Below are positions 43,357 through 51,367 of a DNA stretch of 64,000 nt, one piece after another (the stretch's first letter is position 1; every line of letters starts with the position of its first letter). The notes below the pieces were generated by a model. That model did no database searches. It had not been told where the DNA came from and saw nothing but the letters and a program-made list of their open reading frames with translations. The position numbers and the translations under genes are program-made. The DNA is from Alphaproteobacteria bacterium 41-28 (GTDB lineage Bacteria; Pseudomonadota; Alphaproteobacteria; UBA9655): the NCBI GenBank assembly GCA_001897795.1, contig MKUL01000037.1, forward strand, positions 124,001-188,000, read 5' to 3'.

Positions 43357-45371
43357 TAACGCCTTCTTTTCGACTTTTTAATCGAACCCTTCGAGCTGCC
43401 AGCGACGGAATCGTCTCCGGTAGTATACCGGAAATGCTTTGGCCTACCGATACCCTTTAACCATTTCTGATTCATTCCTGGTTTAGAAATTCTCCGTCGC
43501 AGTGCATGATCTGGTTTTGTTCCTTGCTGCTCCACGTGATGAGGAACATCATGCGGCAATAGCACTTCACCTCTGTCGGGGATGCGAACCACATCGAGTT
43601 GGGACAACGTTCGCAAACGGTGTTGGCTTTGGGGCGGCGGGATTCGTCCAATGCGTTTAATGTTGGACTTTTGGGTGATGATTGAGTCAGCGTTATTTCT
43701 GCCGTCGGGGAGGCCAACTCGGGTAGCATCGTGCTTGGTAACGATGCTTGATTCAGCATGGCCAGTGCCGCGTCTAGTTCGTTCTCTATCGCATCCTCTA
43801 TCGTGTTCGGATCGCTCATGTGTATTCTCCTTTTTCAAAAGCGTACATCGAATGTCTTGCCGTCGGCGTTCGAGGACCGGATCAGTAAAGGTGATGGGGT
43901 GTTGGGAATTAACAGCTGCGCGGATAATCTGCGCTTTAAATAAGGCAGTTCCGTTAACGGTGATACGGTTGCCATAGCGTTTTAGTGCCAAACGCAAGGC
44001 TTCTTGCAGCCCATCAAATGTGGCCTCACGAGAGACTTGTAGCTTATTACCATCGTCACGCACCGCGCTCATGCCGGCACGGAAAATAATTGTGCCTTTC
44101 TTGGTGATAGTGTCTATGACGGGTATAGGACCATGCCGAGGCTGACCTTCCCCCTGCACGGTGTTACCTTTGAGACACCGAGTCCCTTCACAGGCACGCA
44201 AGACTGCCAACGCCTCAACATTGCCCTGTATCGCTTCTTTCTGAAGCCAATCTGCCCAGGTACATCGCTTGTGGGTACCGTAAAGGTCCTGGCGTTCCTT
44301 TTGGTATTTCTTGCTAATTGTTTGAATCTCTGTGCGAAGAGCATAGCTTGCCTGTGCGTACAGCAGCTTCTTGACCGCTCTCCCTTCACCTATAACTTTG
44401 ATGGTTGCCCGCCGCAAGCAGTTTGCCCGCTTGGCGGCCTTTATCTCACGATCCATATGACGTTGTATTTTCTTTAAGGCGACCTCCTGGCTCTCCCTTA
44501 AAGTTTGCTGTTCGATTTTATACTTAGCGTACAACGCACTCGTGTTGACACGTAAGCGTAGAGGCTCCTTCTGGTACTGTCTCCTCTTTTGCCCTTTTTG
44601 TTCAAGGAACGCCTCAAATGGACCCAGCCGAGTCTCCAGTTTTTGCTTAGAAAAGTCACGAGCGATTGTACTGGCTTTAACCATGGGTCCCTCATCAGCT
44701 TCTATCACGAAGCCATTTGCACGTTCCCGCAATTCAAGGCCATTTTTGTGCAATACTTCATGTAGCTCCTTCCAGGACTGCGCGCTTGAGAGTTCATTCA
44801 GGCACGTGCGTTTAATCCAACTGACCAGGCTTTCAAGTCCAGAATGTTTCTCCATATCGAGAGCTCGATTCTCAGAAATCCGATGGCAGAATGCATGATT
44901 TACCTGCTGTAAACCGTGCAGTTGCTCCAACTCCGTACAGAGATCTCCCAATGTTCGGTAGGCCTGGAAAGGTTCATGCATCGTATGTCTTGTGGGGTGT
45001 ATCTTGTTGATAGCAATATGGATGTGCAAGTGATCGGTGTCGTGGTGGAGTGCACTTATCCGTTGATGCTCTCCATACCCAAGGCCGGTACAAAGGCGTT
45101 CCTCTATCTCTTTGAGGACGGACGCCGAAGGGTTCTCCCCTGCTGGAAACGCAACAAGTAGGTGATAGGTCTTATCGCCCGTAGCACGTGTGTTGATACG
45201 CTGTGTAGCCATAACATCCATAATCGCATCTTGAAGTGAGCTCGCCTCACAGTTTGTGATCTGGACTTGCCCCAGCCGCTCTGTCTTGTTTTGCGCATCC
45301 GTTATGTAAGTCACAAGATTAGCGAAGTCACTTTTGCGCAAGGAGCGGATGGGAATATGCTTGGCGATCAA
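43356..45371 (-). CDS. traI: TraI relaxase (MOB-P family)
   Basis: The 671-aa protein begins directly with the relaxase domain. LVTYITD places the nicking tyrosine at residue 22, and HHDTDHLHIHIAINKIHP gives the metal-binding triad with His116, both at the same residue numbers as in RP4 TraI. The rest is charged and helical, without a helicase. It should nick at the oriT about 500 bp upstream and lead the strand through TraG. The 3' part contains the overlapping traH-like frame. Confidence 0.95.
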   Translation of the reverse strand: MIAKHIPIRSLRKSDFANLVTYITDAQNKTERLGQVQITNCEASSLQDAIMDVMATQRINTRATGDKTYHLLVAFPAGENPSASVLKEIEERLCTGLGYGEHQRISALHHDTDHLHIHIAINKIHPTRHTMHEPFQAYRTLGDLCTELEQLHGLQQVNHAFCHRISENRALDMEKHSGLESLVSWIKRTCLNELSSAQSWKELHEVLHKNGLELRERANGFVIEADEGPMVKASTIARDFSKQKLETRLGPFEAFLEQKGQKRRQYQKEPLRLRVNTSALYAKYKIEQQTLRESQEVALKKIQRHMDREIKAAKRANCLRRATIKVIGEGRAVKKLLYAQASYALRTEIQTISKKYQKERQDLYGTHKRCTWADWLQKEAIQGNVEALAVLRACEGTRCLKGNTVQGEGQPRHGPIPVIDTITKKGTIIFRAGMSAVRDDGNKLQVSREATFDGLQEALRLALKRYGNRITVNGTALFKAQIIRAAVNSQHPITFTDPVLERRRQDIRCTLLKKENTHERSEHDRGCDRERTRRGTGHAESSIVTKHDATRVGLPDGRNNADSIITQKSNIKRIGRIPPPQSQHRLRTLSQLDVVRIPDRGEVLLPHDVPHHVEQQGTKPDHALRRRISKPGMNQKWLKGIGRPKHFRYTTGDDSVAGSSKGSIKKSKRRR
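43472..43819 (-). CDS. traH: TraH-like protein encoded within traI in another frame
   Basis: A 115-codon frame lies entirely inside the 3' third of traI. It has a textbook AAGGAG nine bases before its ATG and an acidic N-terminus (MSDPNTIEDAIENELDAALA). RP4 encodes the small acidic relaxosome-stabilising TraH in exactly this way, overlapping traI. The C-terminal half is less typical, and sequence similarity to RP4 TraH was not testable. Confidence 0.6.
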   Translation of the reverse strand: MSDPNTIEDAIENELDAALAMLNQASLPSTMLPELASPTAEITLTQSSPKSPTLNALDESRRPKANTVCERCPNSMWFASPTEVKCYCRMMFLITWSSKEQNQIMHCDGEFLNQE

Positions 45372-45405
45372 AACACATACCCCGATATTTTAGCCGCTAA
45401 AATGT

Positions 45406-45780
45406 TCATTGTTTGACCCTTGGCTGTATGATGGACTTCATGACACGACTCATCTGATCTTGCGTTGTCTCGATCCTCCTCAGGAGCGCTCGTAGGGTGG
45501 GCTTACTAAAATGGGCTGTGCGTACATCATCGGTGAGCCAAAGCTTCAAAAGACCACCAAGACGGCCTAGATCGCTGTTGATGCGCACAAGTATGCAAAC
45601 CTGCTCATAATCCACGATGCTCTTAATCTGATAACCCTGCCCCACGTCACGCAGGTAACGGGCGACACTCAGGCCAGCCTGCTTCGCTTGGCGCTCGATT
45701 GCATCTTTCTCTTCTGGAAATACAGGAACTCGCAGGCGATGCAACCGTCTTCGGCTCGTTTGTTTTTCGTCTTGATCCAT
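45406..45780 (-). CDS. traJ: TraJ relaxosome protein
   Basis: The 124-aa ribbon-helix-helix-type DNA-binding protein (RP4 TraJ is 123) has a basic start (RRRLHRLRVPVFPEEKDAIE) and a helical region (GLSVARYLRDVGQGYQIKSI). TraJ binds the inverted repeat next to nic and recruits TraI. Here a perfect 20-bp palindrome lies 63 bp upstream, beside nic. It is the first gene of the leftward tra operon, 34 bp from traI. Confidence 0.9.
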   Translation of the reverse strand: MDQDEKQTSRRRLHRLRVPVFPEEKDAIERQAKQAGLSVARYLRDVGQGYQIKSIVDYEQVCILVRINSDLGRLGGLLKLWLTDDVRTAHFSKPTLRALLRRIETTQDQMSRVMKSIIQPRVKQ

Positions 45781-45790
45781 CGTTCAGTCT

Positions 45791-45880
45791 CGCCTCGCAG
45801 AGCAAGATTCCCGTTGAGCGCGACCCGCGCGAATAAGGGACTGTGAAGTTGGCCAACTTCACCTATCTTGCCCGCTCTTC
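45791..45880 (+). other. oriT: Origin of transfer (oriT), RP4 type
   Basis: The region contains CTCGCAGAGCAAGATTCCCG, GAATAAGGGACTGTGAAG and CACCTATCTTGCCCG, closely matching the RP4/RK2 oriT as remembered. The expected nick is between 45870 and 45871 (TATCTTG^CCC; RP4 has TATCCTG^CCC). A perfect palindrome, GTGAAGTTGGCCAACTTCAC (45843-45862), is the TraJ-binding site. It lies between divergent traJ and traK, as in RP4. AT-rich DNA to 46060 probably holds the TraK-binding region and the traK promoter. Confidence 0.9.
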
Positions 45881-46088
45881 AGCATTCATTTTACCACGAT
45901 TACTCACCCACGTTAGCCTCTTTTTCCCATGGTCCTTTCACTCTACTTATCAACGATTGACAGAAAAGCTTGTGATCCAGCCTCTAATAGGTAACAAACA
46001 TGCGAGAAACCGTGAGGGAGTCGTGATATAATAAGGCGCTTATAAGGCATCAATGATGCTCTCAAGATAAAAAGAGGATTTAACCTTA

Positions 46089-46433
46089 ATGCCGAAGGAC
46101 TACAAAGAAGAATTAGCTGCGTGGATAAAGAAAGGGGAGGCTTCAAGTTCAAAGCGAGATAAGAACCTCATTACATTCTTAGCCGTACGCGCAGATGTGA
46201 AAGCAGCCCTTGAGGCTGGCTACACGCTTAAGATCATTTGGAAGCATTTGCACGGAAAGGGGAAAATTTTGTATAATTATGAAACCTTCCTTAAGTATGT
46301 CCGACACCATATCACGCAGGCGAAGGGGAACCATCCGGAACAAAAGGCAGGAGTCGTAACAAAACCACAGTCACCAGCACCCTTGCCTGGCTTTACCTTC
46401 AATCCAATACCAAAAAAAGAGGATTTATTCTAA
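46089..46433 (+). CDS. traK: TraK oriT-binding protein
   Basis: The 114-aa protein follows RP4 TraK in plan: MPKDYKEELAAWIKKGEA at the start, DVKAALEAGYTLKIIWKHL in the middle, and PGFTFNPIPKKEDLF at the end. TraK wraps the intergenic DNA to expose nic. It is transcribed away from oriT. The stop overlaps the traL start by one base (TAATG). Confidence 0.88.
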   Translation: MPKDYKEELAAWIKKGEASSSKRDKNLITFLAVRADVKAALEAGYTLKIIWKHLHGKGKILYNYETFLKYVRHHITQAKGNHPEQKAGVVTKPQSPAPLPGFTFNPIPKKEDLF

Positions 46434-47158
46434 TGGCAAAGATTCATATGATTTTGCAAGGTAAAGGGGGTGTCGGCAAGTCGATGATTGCCTCTATGCT
46501 TGCCCAATACAAGGCAACGCACGGCCAGAAGCCTTTGTGCATCGATACAGACCCGGTCAATGCGACATTTAAGGGATACAAAGCTCTGAATGTGCGTCAC
46601 CTCACCATCATGGATAATGATGAGATCAATTCGCGCAACTTCGATGCCCTCGTCGAGTTAATTGCATCTACTGAAAACGATGTCATCATTGATAATGGAG
46701 CGAGTTCATTCGTGCCTTTGTCACATTACATCATCAGTAACCAGGTACCGGCACTCCTTCAAGACATGGGCCACGAGCTGGTCATTCACACCATCATCAC
46801 GGGTGGGCAAGCCCTTCCGGACACCACGAGTGGATTTGCCCAGCTTGCTAGCCAGTTTCCCATCGAATGCCTGTTCGTGGTTTGGCTGAACCCCTATTGG
46901 GGACCTATCGAGCACGAGGGAAAGGAATTCGAAAAAATGAAAGCCTACACGGACAATAAGAGCCGTATCTCTGCACTCATTCAGATTCCAGCCCTCAAAG
47001 CAGAAACTTATAGTCGAGACTTCGCAGACATGTTGCAATCTCGCCTAACTTTTGATGAAGCCCTGGCTATGAAATCCCTCACCATCATGACTAGGCAACG
47101 CCTCAAGATTATTCGAACACAACTTTTCGCTCAAATGAATAATGCGGTGGTACTGTGA
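46433..47158 (+). CDS. traL: TraL ParA-like ATPase
   Basis: The 241-aa protein (same length as RP4 TraL) has the deviant Walker A GKGGVGKS near the N-terminus, CIDTDPVNATF and DVIIDNGASSFVPL, placing it in the ParA/MinD ATPase family. Its exact role in IncP transfer is unclear; it is not a partition protein, as no parB partner is present. The stop overlaps traM (TGATG). Confidence 0.9.
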   Translation: MAKIHMILQGKGGVGKSMIASMLAQYKATHGQKPLCIDTDPVNATFKGYKALNVRHLTIMDNDEINSRNFDALVELIASTENDVIIDNGASSFVPLSHYIISNQVPALLQDMGHELVIHTIITGGQALPDTTSGFAQLASQFPIECLFVVWLNPYWGPIEHEGKEFEKMKAYTDNKSRISALIQIPALKAETYSRDFADMLQSRLTFDEALAMKSLTIMTRQRLKIIRTQLFAQMNNAVVL

Positions 47159-47595
47159 TGACGGATGATAAGCTGGAGGAAACGATCAAGGATATCTTTG
47201 CTAAGCACGGTATTGCCGTCAGCCGTGACGATCCCATCTTGATCCTGCAAACGATCAACGATCGGTTGATGAAAGACAGTGCGACCGCCCAGAAAGAGAT
47301 CTTGGACCGCTTTAAAGAAGAGTTAGAAGCGATATCTTACCGTTGGGAGGATGATGCTAAGAACAAGGCAGAACGGACACTTAACGCGGCTCTGACGGCC
47401 AGTAAAGAGGCAATGGCAAAGGAGATGCGGGACGGTGCTCAAGCAGCAACTAAAGTGATGCGGTGCGAAGTCGAAGCCACTGTTGCACAGCTTGCCATTC
47501 CTATCCGGGAATCTCGTCGGATTGCTTTCATGAACCTGGTGGCTGCTAGCATGGTGGTCGGAGCAGCCGGTCTGGCTCTATGGGCTTCGATGTGA
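47158..47595 (+). CDS. traM: TraM-like protein with C-terminal membrane anchor
   Basis: The 145-aa protein (RP4 TraM is about the same length) has a helical, partly coiled-coil body (TAQKEILDRFKEELEAISYR) and a single C-terminal membrane helix (AFMNLVAASMVVGAAGLALW). It completes the traKLM operon. GTG at 47155 would add one residue; the ATG at 47158 in the TGATG overlap is preferred. The high-G+C block ends about here. Confidence 0.87.
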   Translation: MTDDKLEETIKDIFAKHGIAVSRDDPILILQTINDRLMKDSATAQKEILDRFKEELEAISYRWEDDAKNKAERTLNAALTASKEAMAKEMRDGAQAATKVMRCEVEATVAQLAIPIRESRRIAFMNLVAASMVVGAAGLALWASM

Positions 47596-47920
47596 AGGTG
47601 CGCAGCGCGGTTAGAAAAAACTAATTCTCAACCAAAATATGTACCTTGAACATTTACTATCAATTGATTGTTTGATTCCTCTTTCATAAAAATTATGCGT
47701 ACAATACGTTATTGAAGAAAATGACAACTATGAGGCGGATGTGCTAAGCAGTAGAAAAAGTAGAGACATCTAAAAGTGTGGGGTATGGAGGGAAAATCAA
47801 AAAATCTTTTACGACGGAATTTTTACCAGTAAGGTAAGTACAACTTTCCTGGCGTCACCATAAGAACCTGTCGTCATGGTTAAAAAGCTGGATAGTATAG
47901 CTCCAAAAAGAAGGAGCCCT
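47596..47920. other. Spacer with repeat copy, no gene seen
   Basis: G+C drops sharply after traM. The only identified feature is the 40-bp repeat at 47690-47729. The last 60 bp before the IS remnant include a good ribosome-binding site for the decayed transposase. Confidence 0.4.
47690..47729. repeat. 40-bp direct repeat flanking the tra module, right copy
   Basis: It is identical to 36051-36090 except at one position (AAATG[G/A]CAACT). It lies 94 bp after traM. Together the copies delimit an 11.6-kb block of tra genes. Confidence 0.8.
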
Positions 47921-48060
47921 ATGAGCTATCCAAGCGACATAAAAGACACCCAACGGGAGTTAATAATAAAGATTATTTTAAATTTGGAAACTACAGAAAC
48001 CGAGCTGTTTATAATAAAAGAGATCTTGTAAATGCTGTATTTTATTTAGTTAAAGGCTAA
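47921..48060 (+). pseudogene. N-terminal remnant of an IS5-family transposase
   Basis: After AAGGAG, the frame begins MSYPSDIKDTQRELI, the typical start of IS5-group transposases (PSDLTDxEWxLI). A frameshift later, the other frame gives NYRNRAVYNKRDLVNAVFYL followed by VKG and a stop, matching the KYDxREVxNAIxYLVRTG segment. Only this N-terminal piece is left, and it runs into the end of the dead integrase. Confidence 0.6.
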
Positions 48061-48713
48061 CTCGTAGATGCCAATTTATTAATTTTATCACTAAATACCT
48101 GCGTGGTCTGTCTTAATTGCTCAATAGATAAGTTTACTAAAGGAATCATTGATGAGGGAACACGTTGCCCTAAAAGCTTGCAAATCCTATACAAACTTTG
48201 CCCACTTGAGACAAGGTGAGAAGCGTAGGTTTCTCGTAAGTCTGAGGGACGAAAACTCGTTAAGCTGGCTTTCTTACAGGTTGTTATCCAAGCTTTTTTA
48301 AATTCTTGTAGTAATTTTCCCGAGGCCATTTCTGGAAATAGGAAATCTGAATCACTTACTTTCTTCATGTTTTTAAGGTTTACAATTGCCTGACTAGATA
48401 AAGGAATGACCACGTCAAGTTTGATCTTTGTTTTGTTGCTTGGTTTAATCCAAATACCTTTTTCAAGATTGAATTGATCCCATTTCGCGTTGATAACTTC
48501 AGAGCGCCTTGAACCAGTTAATAGAAGCAGACGAATAACATTAGAGAAGTTTTGATTAGGGTATTCACCCAATACACTCCACAATCTTTGAATTTCTTCA
48601 TCATTTAAGATACGAGGAAATCTCTGCTCTCGGGATTTTAGTGCCTTTTTTAAAGGATCAACTGGCGTGGTTTTGGTTATTGTAACAGTACCTTGGGTAA
48701 AATCGGTCTTCAT
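48057..48713 (-). pseudogene. Inactivated tyrosine integrase (C-terminal part)
   Basis: The 218-aa frame is homologous to residues of about 190-384 of the integrase at 51368, with the first catalytic Arg kept (LTGSRRSEVINAKWDQFNLE). The HxxR box has become RPSDLRETYASHL (His lost), and the segment that should contain LGHxxxxxTxRYAHL reads LGQRVPSSMIPLVNL, so the nucleophilic Tyr is gone. The core-binding half is missing. Probably a relic of an earlier element; not catalytic. Confidence 0.82.
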
Positions 48714-48884
48714 ATATGAATCTCCATTAGAGCGTATATTTTACATAAATTTTGTCTCTTGTAACTTTGCATATTCTTCATCTCTACTTTTAAAAGTTAA
48801 GGCTATCATCCCCAAAAGCGTGAATCAATTATAAAAACATTAAGAAAGGCATTTAAATTCTGATATTCCATTTACCGCTGGTAT

Positions 48885-49001
48885 CTAAGAACCTGTTCTA
48901 TAAGTAGAAAAATTTGCAAAGAAAGGCTTTAAGCTTTTCGTTAAGTCTATTAACTTTTCTTCTAATACCTCTAAGGCATTCTCAAGTTTCTTCTTATCCA
49001 T
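48885..49001 (-). CDS. Small 38-aa charged protein
   Basis: The frame MDKKKLENALEVLEEKLIDL continues with TKSLKPFF and ends GS. A strong GGGAGGATG-type ribosome site stands five bases before the ATG. The N-terminal half is an amphipathic helix. It precedes nothing recognisable and follows the 81-aa gene in the same direction; the two may form an operon of small proteins. Confidence 0.45.
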   Translation of the reverse strand: MDKKKLENALEVLEEKLIDLTKSLKPFFANFSTYRTGS

Positions 49002-49173
49002 GGCATCCTCCCTGCCTTATATGTCATGGATTTTTACTCTTTTCCTATTTTTACAACTGTAGTACTAAGTGCTGGAGAAGAAAGTGCTGATTATTATTGA
49101 AGAAAAATAGAGCTTGGAATATGAGGGCTCCTCGAGTTTAATCTCTTGAAGCCCTCGAAACCACTACGCTGGC

Positions 49174-49419
49174 TTAATCCACAACTACAACGACAGCCAA
49201 GAGTTTTTCAAGACCCTCTAGGAGATGTTTAGCCGTTGAGACAAACACTTCCAGCTGATCAAGGATCAAAAGCAAACGATTATCTCCCAACTCATGCCCT
49301 CTCACCAATGCTCGGAAAGCAAAGGTCTCAAGAGCTTGAATGACAAGTTTCAGTTGCTGAAAATCAAGGGATAACTGCTTGAAAAATTCTGACGATGCAT
49401 GTAGCTTGGCGTTAGCCAT
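49174..49419 (-). CDS. Small 81-aa helical protein, function unknown
   Basis: AAGAAGGAG stands seven bases before the ATG. The protein is mostly alpha-helical, Leu-rich (FFKQLSLDFQQLKLVIQALE; LLLILDQLEVFVSTAKHLLE) and ends in a run of valines. No family recognised. An inverted repeat GAGGGCT/AGCCCTC (49123-49129/49150-49156) follows the stop, but without a T tract on the right side. Confidence 0.5.
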   Translation of the reverse strand: MANAKLHASSEFFKQLSLDFQQLKLVIQALETFAFRALVRGHELGDNRLLLILDQLEVFVSTAKHLLEGLEKLLAVVVVVD

Positions 49420-49746
49420 GATATACTCCTTCTTATCAAGGGGTCGTTGTGGTTAGCTGTACGTGGGTGTTGAAAGCGCCCATGTGCAGCGTTAAGAAGT
49501 TTATCATGTTCATGTGCTTTGGCAAACAACTTTTTTCTCAGAAAAAAATTGACAGAAAAAATTTCAATATTGACGCAAATCAAACCTTAAGGTAATTCCT
49601 TTTTGCAAACAGCGAATGTATAAGATTATTTCGACTTTAAAAGGTAAAACTTATTGCCATATCCGATGATTCCTCTTTGGAAGATAAACTCAGTAAAGTT
49701 TTAAATAGTTCTATTCTATAGTTTCTCACACTTTAAAAATTCTTTT
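49420..49746. other. Intergenic, no gene recognised
   Basis: About 330 bp of AT-rich DNA lie between the AlbA_2-type gene and the 81-aa gene. The part near 49420-49560 should contain the promoter of the small genes. No RNA or repeat other than the GGCCCC array at its left end in minus orientation is seen. Confidence 0.35.
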
Positions 49747-49797
49747 GGCCCCACTGGCCCCATTATGGCCCCATTATGGCCCCATTGGCCCCATTAG
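49747..49797. repeat. Five-copy GGCCCC short tandem array
   Basis: GGCCCC occurs five times at spacings of 9, 11, 11 and 9 bp (GGCCCCATTAT units), ending on the stop codon of the AlbA_2-type gene. It is a very G+C-rich array in AT-rich DNA; it may be a slippage-prone tract, part of a terminator or a binding site. Confidence 0.7.
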
Positions 49798-51167
49798 ATT
49801 TTTTTTAATCTATAAATCGTCCCTCGACCCCTAACACCTTCAGCAACTAAGATATCTTTTAATTTTAATTCATTAAGTTCTCTTGATGCTGTTCTTTTTG
49901 AGACTCCAGCTATCGTTTGATAGTCAGAGTTGGAAATCGTTTCATGCTCCTTCGTATAAGCGACAGCTAAAAGTTGTCTCTCGGATAATCCCTTATTCCT
50001 AAGACGGTCTTCGGCAAGGACTTCTCTATGAAATGTGAGCCGAAAGCGTCCCGGTTCTGACGTAAAAGTTGGAAGGGGCATCCCTGCTGCTTCTAATTCT
50101 ATAGCCATTCGTAGTGTTCCACTGCCCCACCTCTCTATAAGTCCTGCGTAAAAAAATGCTTCTGCAATCTTCCGATTTCTCGGTATAGAATCATGTTCTC
50201 GAAGCAATAGATCAGGCGTTAACGAAGAAGGAAGGCTGCCAGGGTTCCAAATTTCTAGACGCTCATCATAAAGGCGGATTTGACTATGAGCATGGCTTGT
50301 ATAATCTCTGTGGCACAGAACATTCGTCACTGCTTCTCGAATAGCACTTAAGGGGTACTCCCACACCACATCACGCTGAGGCTTTCCCGAGATGATAAAG
50401 GCAGTTTCAAGTCTTTCCCGAAACCAATTCGTAGCCTCATCCAATTGATCAAACAATGTTCCATGGGCTTCACGGTCATCCACAATGAGGGTAGGAGACC
50501 TAAACCGCCCCATCTTTAAAAATGCGGAAGGAAAATAGGACTCAGGATTTTTCCCGAAGAGTAGCAAAGCTGCACGCGTTGGAGTCTCGTCACGAATAAG
50601 TTCCATCTTTCGAAGAAATTCATGGTCTAAAGCTTGTTCAGGGACAGGCCTACGACCTATCTTCTTTACAGCCTGCATAAACTGGTCAATACGTTCAGGG
50701 TCCAAATCCTCAAGAGTGGTGCCGGGTTCTATATAGGCATCCCAACTTAGCCCTATGCTTGAGACCATTCGTTGCATGATTTCCTCATGGCTCATTCGCT
50801 GATTTGTTCGCCCCGAACGACGAAAATAACGACCACGAACGCTAATGGGAGCACTCGTTCCTGCTGCAACAAAAACAGCAATCACACTTTTCTTTTCGTG
50901 CTGCAAAATAGAGACGGAGGGATGAAGTCGCGGATCGGTGGCTTCCTGTATTCGATTGGCCGTATCTTCAAGGGTCTTTTTTCCAATCTGAACGCCCCTT
51001 ATTTCCCCAGAGTCCTTAACGCCTATAAGGAGAGTACCTCCACGAGTATTTGAAAAGGCGCCTATTGTTTCAAGGGCCGTGTCTCCAAAAGATTCCTTAA
51101 ACTCGATGGTTTCTGATTCACCAGCAGATATGAACTCAAGAAGTTTATCTGTCGTTACATCAAGCAT
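49794..51167 (-). CDS. AlbA_2/Schlafen-type regulator with GHKL-like and winged-helix domains
   Basis: The 457-aa protein has an N-terminal AlbA_2 domain (SETIEFKESFGDTALETIGA, NTRGGTLLIGVKDSGEIRGV), a central ATPase-like region of the HATPase_c_4 type (YPLSAIREAVTNVLCHRDYT; IPRNRKIAEAFFYAGLIERW) and a C-terminal winged helix (ISNSDYQTIAGVSKRTASRE). Such proteins are annotated as RecG-like regulators; in mobile elements they are common accessory genes, sometimes with defence functions. The three-domain architecture is complete. It lies between integrase and the small genes, on the integrase strand. Confidence 0.85.
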   Translation of the reverse strand: MLDVTTDKLLEFISAGESETIEFKESFGDTALETIGAFSNTRGGTLLIGVKDSGEIRGVQIGKKTLEDTANRIQEATDPRLHPSVSILQHEKKSVIAVFVAAGTSAPISVRGRYFRRSGRTNQRMSHEEIMQRMVSSIGLSWDAYIEPGTTLEDLDPERIDQFMQAVKKIGRRPVPEQALDHEFLRKMELIRDETPTRAALLLFGKNPESYFPSAFLKMGRFRSPTLIVDDREAHGTLFDQLDEATNWFRERLETAFIISGKPQRDVVWEYPLSAIREAVTNVLCHRDYTSHAHSQIRLYDERLEIWNPGSLPSSLTPDLLLREHDSIPRNRKIAEAFFYAGLIERWGSGTLRMAIELEAAGMPLPTFTSEPGRFRLTFHREVLAEDRLRNKGLSERQLLAVAYTKEHETISNSDYQTIAGVSKRTASRELNELKLKDILVAEGVRGRGTIYRLKKI

Positions 51168-51367
51168 AAATTATGCCTCTCCTTGAACAATAATCTAAAA
51201 AATTGAGAAAGCTTATTGTGGATAAGGAGAAAGATGAAATTTTGTGTGGAAAGGTTGTCATTGTTTTTTCCTTTTATGGAGTTTCAAGTAGATGTTATTA
51301 ATCGTTTCATAAACCCCTATGTGACTCAGATGGATAAAGTATAGAATCCATCCGTTCTGCCTCAAAC

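Noticed and set aside
45647..45862. A 71-aa minus-strand gene overlapping oriT and traJ
   Set aside because: The frame is a shadow of traJ and the oriT sequence; start context is poor and it would overlap the TraJ-binding palindrome.
48057..48713. A second functional integrase
   Set aside because: The His of HxxR and the nucleophilic Tyr are replaced and the N-terminal half is missing.
49123..49156. Terminator after the 81-aa gene
   Set aside because: The stem GAGGGCT/AGCCCTC exists but there is no T tract on the transcript's 3' side, so it is only mentioned with the gene.
49747..49797. CRISPR-like array
   Set aside because: The units are 9-11 bp with 3-5 bp gaps, far too short for repeat-spacer structure, and no cas genes are in the window.
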